From Nitrosomonas sp. (GTDB lineage: Bacteria > Pseudomonadota > Gammaproteobacteria > Burkholderiales > Nitrosomonadaceae): a DNA stretch of 9,770 bases. This document shows positions 6,592 through 9,770 of the stretch, in pieces. The position numbers and the translations under genes are program-made. The stretch lies in the NCBI GenBank assembly GCA_021774205.1, contig JAJFJI010000200.1, positions 1 to 9,770 of the forward strand, given 5' to 3'. The notes below the pieces were generated by a model. It saw only the letters and a list, made by a program, of their open reading frames with translations. It was not told the DNA's origin and ran no database searches. The stretch's first letter is position 1. Each line of letters starts with the position of its first letter.

Positions 6592-7793
6592 TAAGAACTA
6601 ATCGGCGCACGGGTGAAAATTTTCACTGCTAGTATTTTTCTGTCGCGACCAGGATCGATATCGGCTAGCCAGGATTTTAAAGGTCCTCGGCGAATTCTGG
6701 TGTGTATGGCAGCGATTAGCCGTCCGATAAGAACAAGTGTAGAGATTAAATGCCATGCAACTACTAACAAGAAACCAATGTCTGGCCGGTCAATCATCCA
6801 ACCATAGGTTAACAATATTAGGTTGGGGTTGCGTCGGGCGGTAATCAATCGATTGAATGAATCCAGTTGTCGCCAGATGAATATATCAAATGATGCTAGC
6901 CAGTACTGGAACGCACCCTCACATAAACGACCGCCAATATAGCCAAAAAACATGACCCATACAAAGAGCGATAGATTGGTGATGGGGGTTATGGTGGCTG
7001 CTAATCCAATGCCCCAGGCCCAGTACCAGAGTGGCGGATGAATAAGATCCAGTCCATGGTCCAGTACATCACCTAGACGGCTTGAGGTGATGGTGACGCG
7101 CGCCAATTTTCCATCCACTGTATCCAAAAAAGTCATTATCCAGCCCATCATCAGGCCGATCCCGTAATAGCCGAACCAGAAAGCGATGCCGGCTAGGATA
7201 GCCAAAACTAGGCTTGCCAGAGTGACCTGATTGGGTTGCCAGCCATAACGAACGCACAATTTCGTGGCCCAAAAAGCGGGTACTGGCCAAAGCCATTTTG
7301 TAACTAGGTCAGTGACCCCTTTATACGATCCAGCAAAAAGTTCCGATTCTAGTGCTTTACGATTTTTTTGGCTGACCGGTAATACGTAAGGCGTGTCCTT
7401 TTTTTTCAGGTTTTGCTGGAAACCCAGACTCAATTCTTTAACAGTATAGCGTGGCAAAGTGGTGAATGTTCTGCTGTCATTATGCAAGAGCCCTGACAGC
7501 ACGCCGTGTACCCGATTGCCAACCGTTCTAACCGCGACCGGAACATTGTTGTCGTTGTATAAGACCATATTCGTTTGCATGTCGAGCAATGACGCCAATA
7601 CCCTGGGTTCGTATAGATAGCTTGCGTATAAAAGTAATGCAGACGCTTGGCCAGGTATTTTTTCCGGATCGTTAAGCACAGTAATTGGCTGTTTGGAAGT
7701 CCCGATCATACGCTGCAAACGTTCACGGCCACTTAATCCCCAGAGATCGGTTTCACTGTCACCGACGATATAAATATAGGTTTTTATCGACAT
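6591..7793 (-). CDS. CDP-alcohol phosphatidyltransferase with N-terminal nucleotidyltransferase-like domain
   Basis: A 400-residue integral membrane protein. The catalytic signature of the CDP-alcohol phosphatidyltransferase family is complete: D224, D227-G228, A231-R232, then G241, D245 and D249 at exactly canonical spacing. Membrane segments are visible at about 190-222, 255-290 and 337-362. Just before them, residues 150-190 (LFAGSYKGVTD, then WQPNQVT) match the lead-in of inositol-phosphate-type transferases. Residues 1-140 form an extra soluble domain with GLSGRERLQRMI at 19-30 and LLYASYLYEPRVLASLLD at 54-71, recalling the cytidylyltransferase half of bifunctional IPCT-DIPPS enzymes. 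It lacks the LAAGxGxR glycine loop and the metal-binding Asp, so it may be inactive or a regulatory domain. It should transfer a phosphatidyl group from CDP-DAG to an unidentified alcohol. It is first gene of the cassette and overlaps the kinase start by one base. No Shine-Dalgarno precedes the ATG. Confidence 0.88.
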   Translation of the reverse strand: MSIKTYIYIVGDSETDLWGLSGRERLQRMIGTSKQPITVLNDPEKIPGQASALLLYASYLYEPRVLASLLDMQTNMVLYNDNNVPVAVRTVGNRVHGVLSGLLHNDSRTFTTLPRYTVKELSLGFQQNLKKKDTPYVLPVSQKNRKALESELFAGSYKGVTDLVTKWLWPVPAFWATKLCVRYGWQPNQVTLASLVLAILAGIAFWFGYYGIGLMMGWIMTFLDTVDGKLARVTITSSRLGDVLDHGLDLIHPPLWYWAWGIGLAATITPITNLSLFVWVMFFGYIGGRLCEGAFQYWLASFDIFIWRQLDSFNRLITARRNPNLILLTYGWMIDRPDIGFLLVVAWHLISTLVLIGRLIAAIHTRIRRGPLKSWLADIDPGRDRKILAVKIFTRAPISS

Positions 7794-7806
7794 GAAAGAA
7801 ATTGTT

Positions 7807-7843
7807 ATTTTATGTTTAAAAAGTCGCGGCCAAGTGGCAGCAA
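7807..7843 (-). promoter_or_regulatory. Possible promoter of the lipid cassette
   Basis: Two weak overlapping options precede the phosphatidyltransferase gene. TTGCTG (7843-7838) with TTTAAA (7820-7815) has a 17-base spacer; TTGGCC (7833-7828) with TAAAAT (7812-7807) has a 15-base spacer. Either would give a very short leader before the ATG at 7793, consistent with the missing Shine-Dalgarno. Neither is strong. Confidence 0.2.
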
Positions 7844-7870
7844 GTAAGTAATTATTTAATTAACCACAAA

Positions 7871-7987
7871 TCAGACACCGTGCAGCTTACAACAGATGTT
7901 ATTGCGTCGCCACCATGGCACATTATTGCCAACAGGACGAAGGTAATCTCGATAAATATCGGCTAGTCTAATCTTGCCACAATTCAT
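7871..7987 (-). CDS. Possible 38-residue small protein overlapping the 3' end of the FolK-like gene
   Basis: An ATG at 7987, in the +1 frame relative to the FolK-like gene, opens a 38-codon frame that runs past that gene's stop (7968-7970) to a TGA at 7873-7871. The product is basic and protein-like, including IYRDYLRPVGNNVPWWRR at residues 11-28, then a Cys pair and LHGV at the end. I recognise no family. It has no Shine-Dalgarno. It could be a real small gene, a frameshifted tail of FolK, a decayed C-terminus of a lost gene, or chance. The rest of the 174-base gap holds only the candidate promoter described separately. Confidence 0.25.
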   Translation of the reverse strand: MNCGKIRLADIYRDYLRPVGNNVPWWRRNNICCKLHGV

Positions 7988-8342
7988 CGACTGCATTCTT
8001 AATAAAATTCCTCGTATAGTAATCTTTGTCTATAACAATGTTATTCCAAATCACAATATCAAGGTCAATGGTTCTTGGGCCAAATTTTGGGAGAGATCGG
8101 TCTCTGCCAAGTTTGTTTTCTAATTTTTTCAGATAATTAATTAAATTATCCTGCGAAAGTGTGGTGCGGATTCTGACGGCACCATTAATGAAATCATTTT
8201 GATTGATGATGCCAATTGGCGCGGTTTTCACCCATGAGGATATGGCGATTATTTCAACGTCTTGTCCCAGAAAGGCTAACGATTTCTGAATATTATTCTC
8301 AGCGTCGATGTTCGAACCAATACCGATGATGCAATCGTTCAT
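7968..8342 (-). CDS. folK: Short HPPK-family (FolK-type) pterin pyrophosphokinase variant
   Basis: A 124-residue member of the 6-hydroxymethyl-7,8-dihydropterin pyrophosphokinase family, which transfers pyrophosphate from ATP to a pterin alcohol. It has GIGSN at 7-11, DFINGAV at 50-56, E75, R80 and R82, and FGPRTIDLDI at 87-96 with R90 and the magnesium pair D93/D95. Compared with E. coli FolK (about 159 residues) it lacks the loop containing VPHY (H115/Y116) and about 30 C-terminal residues; DYYTRNF at 107-113 appears to join directly where E. coli has NRGFM, so R111 may replace R121. The deletion suggests changed pterin specificity or lower activity. It lies 50 bases after folX, with no clear Shine-Dalgarno before ATG. 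It may be the genome's only FolK or a paralogue serving the FolX branch; the symbol reflects family only. Confidence 0.82.
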   Translation of the reverse strand: MNDCIIGIGSNIDAENNIQKSLAFLGQDVEIIAISSWVKTAPIGIINQNDFINGAVRIRTTLSQDNLINYLKKLENKLGRDRSLPKFGPRTIDLDIVIWNNIVIDKDYYTRNFIKNAVDELWQD

Positions 8343-8392
8343 TCTAAAACCGTAACATGCTTATAATTTATTAGGTTAGTTTTTATGTGCAA

Positions 8393-8764
8393 TCAACGGC
8401 AGTTTTTAGGATTATACCGTGAAGCTTCTAATTCAATTGAAACAGATTCAGCAAATCTTAATGCATGTGGCTTATCAACTTCTACTTTGGCGAAACGCAC
8501 ATTTTTATTGGCCATGATTTCATCAAGAATAGACTGTGTTAATTTTTCAAGCATTTTAAATTGTTTATCCTGTACCAGGGAGATTACTTGCTTAGTGATG
8601 GTTCGGTAATTGTATGAACCATCAATAGCGTCATTTTTTGTCGCGTTATCATGATCAACATCAATTACCATATTGATAATAACATCTTGTCTATTCGCTA
8701 ATTCTTCTTCCTTGAAGCCAATATAAGCTCGCAACAACAAATTTTTAATACGGATAATTGCCAT
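8393..8764 (-). CDS. folX: Dihydroneopterin triphosphate 2'-epimerase
   Basis: A 123-residue protein of the dihydroneopterin aldolase/epimerase family. FolX epimerises 7,8-dihydroneopterin triphosphate to dihydromonapterin triphosphate, towards tetrahydromonapterin in bacteria that use that cofactor. The sequence follows E. coli FolX closely over its length: IIRIKNLLLRAYIGFKEEE near the start, NRQDVIIN, NYRTITK, MLEKLTQSILD and VDKPHALRFAESVSIELE. The catalytic Glu is at about position 21 and Lys at 98. The KEEE-NRQ pattern and DKPHALR favour FolX over the aldolase FolB, although aldolase activity as well cannot be excluded. The C-terminus is a few residues longer than in E. coli. It starts 81 bases after lptG and precedes the FolK-like gene. 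No Shine-Dalgarno is visible before ATG. Confidence 0.87.
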   Translation of the reverse strand: MAIIRIKNLLLRAYIGFKEEELANRQDVIINMVIDVDHDNATKNDAIDGSYNYRTITKQVISLVQDKQFKMLEKLTQSILDEIMANKNVRFAKVEVDKPHALRFAESVSIELEASRYNPKNCR

Positions 8765-8822
8765 AATTTAAAAGGAGAATTGCATTACATGTTGGCGATG
8801 ATCGAAGGAGCATGTTTTATTC

Positions 8823-8849
8823 ATGATAGAAATAGTACCATCGGGTCAA
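8823..8849 (-). promoter_or_regulatory. Candidate promoter of folX
   Basis: TTGACC (8849-8844), overlapping the lptG stop codon, matches five of six -35 bases. TATCAT (8828-8823) matches five of six -10 bases. The 15-base spacer is short. It would start folX about 50 bases upstream of its ATG. Confidence 0.28.
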
Positions 8850-9770
8850 AAAATACGCCGTAGCCAAAGCATGGCCAGTAGAATCATTATTAAACCGGGG
8901 CAAAGCGCTGTTAGTGCGGGATTTAAGTTCAATATCAGGCCCGCATTCGCAATAATTTGGTCCAATAAGAAGACAATAATTCCGGTAATGGCGGCAAAAA
9001 CCAGTTTATTACCAAGACCCGAGCGGATAGATCCAAAAATGAAAGGAATTGCAAGTAGCAGCATTGCGATAGTCATGACTGCGCTGCCTGCTTTTCGCCA
9101 CAGAGCTAACGCATAGGAGGCTGCTTCTTGACCAGTGGCGCGCAGGAATTCTACATGCCGGAATAGTTCAATGGGTGAAAGACTTTCGGGTGGTTTTGTC
9201 AATGTTGCGATATCTTCTGGACTCAGGAATGAGTTCCAACTCACTGAATTTGCGCTGGTAGCGTAGATTTTCTGTTCGGTAAAAGTTCTGACCGTGACGT
9301 CAGTTAGCTTCCAATGATCATCGCTGATGATGTCTGCAAATTTGGCATGCATATGTACCGACAGATGATTATCTTTATCGAAATGGAGAATCTCAATATC
9401 GATTGCTTTTTTGGCATGCTGCATTCCGCCGATTCGTAAGATATTTTGTTCATTGCGACTCCAGATTCCAAGATTTCTGCCCAGTTCTGCGGTTTGTCCC
9501 AGTGCGACTGCCCGAAAAGAAATTGCTTTTTGCTGCAACTGGGGAGCAATAAACTGTTCCAGTGCTGCTATAAAAACCAGTAGCAGTAATCCGACGCTCA
9601 GTGGTACAAGGCTGATACGGGTCGGAGAGAGGCCAGCTACGCGCATTGCGATTAGTTCTGAACTAACCGCCAATTTTCCCAAAGCTGCAACAGTGCCCAG
9701 CAAGGTGATAAATGGCGCAATCTGAATGAATCTTCGTGGTAACAGCATTGCAGTGTACAAGAATGCGTCT
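8846..9770 (-). CDS. lptG: LPS export ABC transporter permease LptG, N-terminus outside the window
   Basis: LptG is the inner-membrane permease that, with LptF and the LptB ATPase, extracts lipopolysaccharide and passes it to LptC. About 308 residues are present and the frame runs off the right edge, so roughly the first 50 are missing; a TTG at 9760 is not the start, as open conserved sequence continues beyond it. The membrane region APFITLLGTVAALGKLAVSSE followed by LIAMRVAGLSPTRI matches the second-helix and coupling-helix part of the family. A periplasmic beta-jellyroll domain follows, then LSPIELFRHVEFLRATGQEA, typical of LptG (E. coli LSISGLHNYVKYLKSSGQDA) rather than LptF. Three C-terminal membrane helices contain AIPFIFGSIRS and IVFLLDQI, again LptG-like. 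In most relatives lptF lies immediately upstream, here beyond the window. Confidence 0.93.
   Translation of the reverse strand, partial: DAFLYTAMLLPRRFIQIAPFITLLGTVAALGKLAVSSELIAMRVAGLSPTRISLVPLSVGLLLLVFIAALEQFIAPQLQQKAISFRAVALGQTAELGRNLGIWSRNEQNILRIGGMQHAKKAIDIEILHFDKDNHLSVHMHAKFADIISDDHWKLTDVTVRTFTEQKIYATSANSVSWNSFLSPEDIATLTKPPESLSPIELFRHVEFLRATGQEAASYALALWRKAGSAVMTIAMLLLAIPFIFGSIRSGLGNKLVFAAITGIIVFLLDQIIANAGLILNLNPALTALCPGLIMILLAMLWLRRIF

Noticed and set aside
7968..8342. FolK truncated by a sequencing frameshift
   Set aside because: The residues after the catalytic motif (RNFIKNAVDEL) align with the E. coli RGFMLWPLFEI stretch, so the in-frame C-terminus looks genuine; the +1 frame does not resemble the usual FolK tail.
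8393..8764. Calling this gene folB (dihydroneopterin aldolase)
   Set aside because: GFKEEE, NRQDVIIN and VDKPHALRFAESVSIEL follow FolX rather than FolB; side aldolase activity remains possible.
8789..8863. Plus-strand 24-codon frame after AAAGGAG in the lptG-folX gap
   Set aside because: The purine run is 11 bases from the ATG, the product is tiny and not family-like, and it overlaps the end of lptG in antisense.
8823..9116. Plus-strand 97-codon frame antisense to lptG
   Set aside because: It mirrors the hydrophobic membrane helices of lptG and shows no independent motif; treated as a shadow.
8846..9770. Calling the permease LptF
   Set aside because: The LRATGQEA segment and the FIFGSIRS and FLLDQI motifs match LptG.
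1..9770. CRISPR, IS element, prophage, tRNA or rRNA
   Set aside because: No regularly spaced repeats, transposase or integrase motifs, or tRNA-like cloverleaf with CCA were seen on either strand.

Overview
The window looks like ordinary chromosomal DNA from a proteobacterium. The LptG, FolX, NadC and DUF2959 lipoprotein types and the moderate base composition suggest a beta- or gammaproteobacterium, possibly Nitrosomonas-like. That placement is inference from family resemblance, not a search. I see no phage, transposon, CRISPR, tRNA or rRNA signal.

Layout. The left end carries the 3' part of nadC (NAD synthesis) on the + strand. Everything else is on the - strand. Transcription on that strand runs from the right edge leftwards: lptG (LPS export permease, N-terminus off the window), folX (dihydroneopterin triphosphate epimerase), a short FolK-type pyrophosphokinase, a three-gene lipid cassette, a DUF2959 lipoprotein, and a 1003-residue REC-PAS-PAS-GAF-like-GGDEF-EAL protein that meets nadC tail to tail.

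The most interesting part is the lipid cassette at 4611-7793. A CDP-alcohol phosphatidyltransferase with an extra N-terminal domain overlaps a diacylglycerol-kinase-family lipid kinase by one base (TAATG). Ten bases further on is a nucleotidyltransferase-fold protein whose motifs resemble mitochondrial Tam41, a CDP-diacylglycerol synthase. Read as a pathway, this is DAG to phosphatidic acid, to CDP-DAG, to a phosphatidyl-alcohol: a self-contained phospholipid head-group module that would not need CdsA. The acceptor alcohol cannot be read from the sequence.

Second, folX is followed by a FolK variant that keeps the metal and ATP residues but lacks the usual His-Tyr loop and C-terminal tail. This suggests a pterin side branch, perhaps monapterin-related. 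A 38-codon reading frame overlaps its 3' end.

Third, the c-di-GMP protein keeps the residues for both synthesis and hydrolysis, and an 8-base C tract lies within its receiver-domain codons. Upstream of the lipoprotein is a cluster of TTATC/GATAA boxes including a 15-base palindrome. Apart from the lipoprotein, most genes here lack a clear Shine-Dalgarno sequence.
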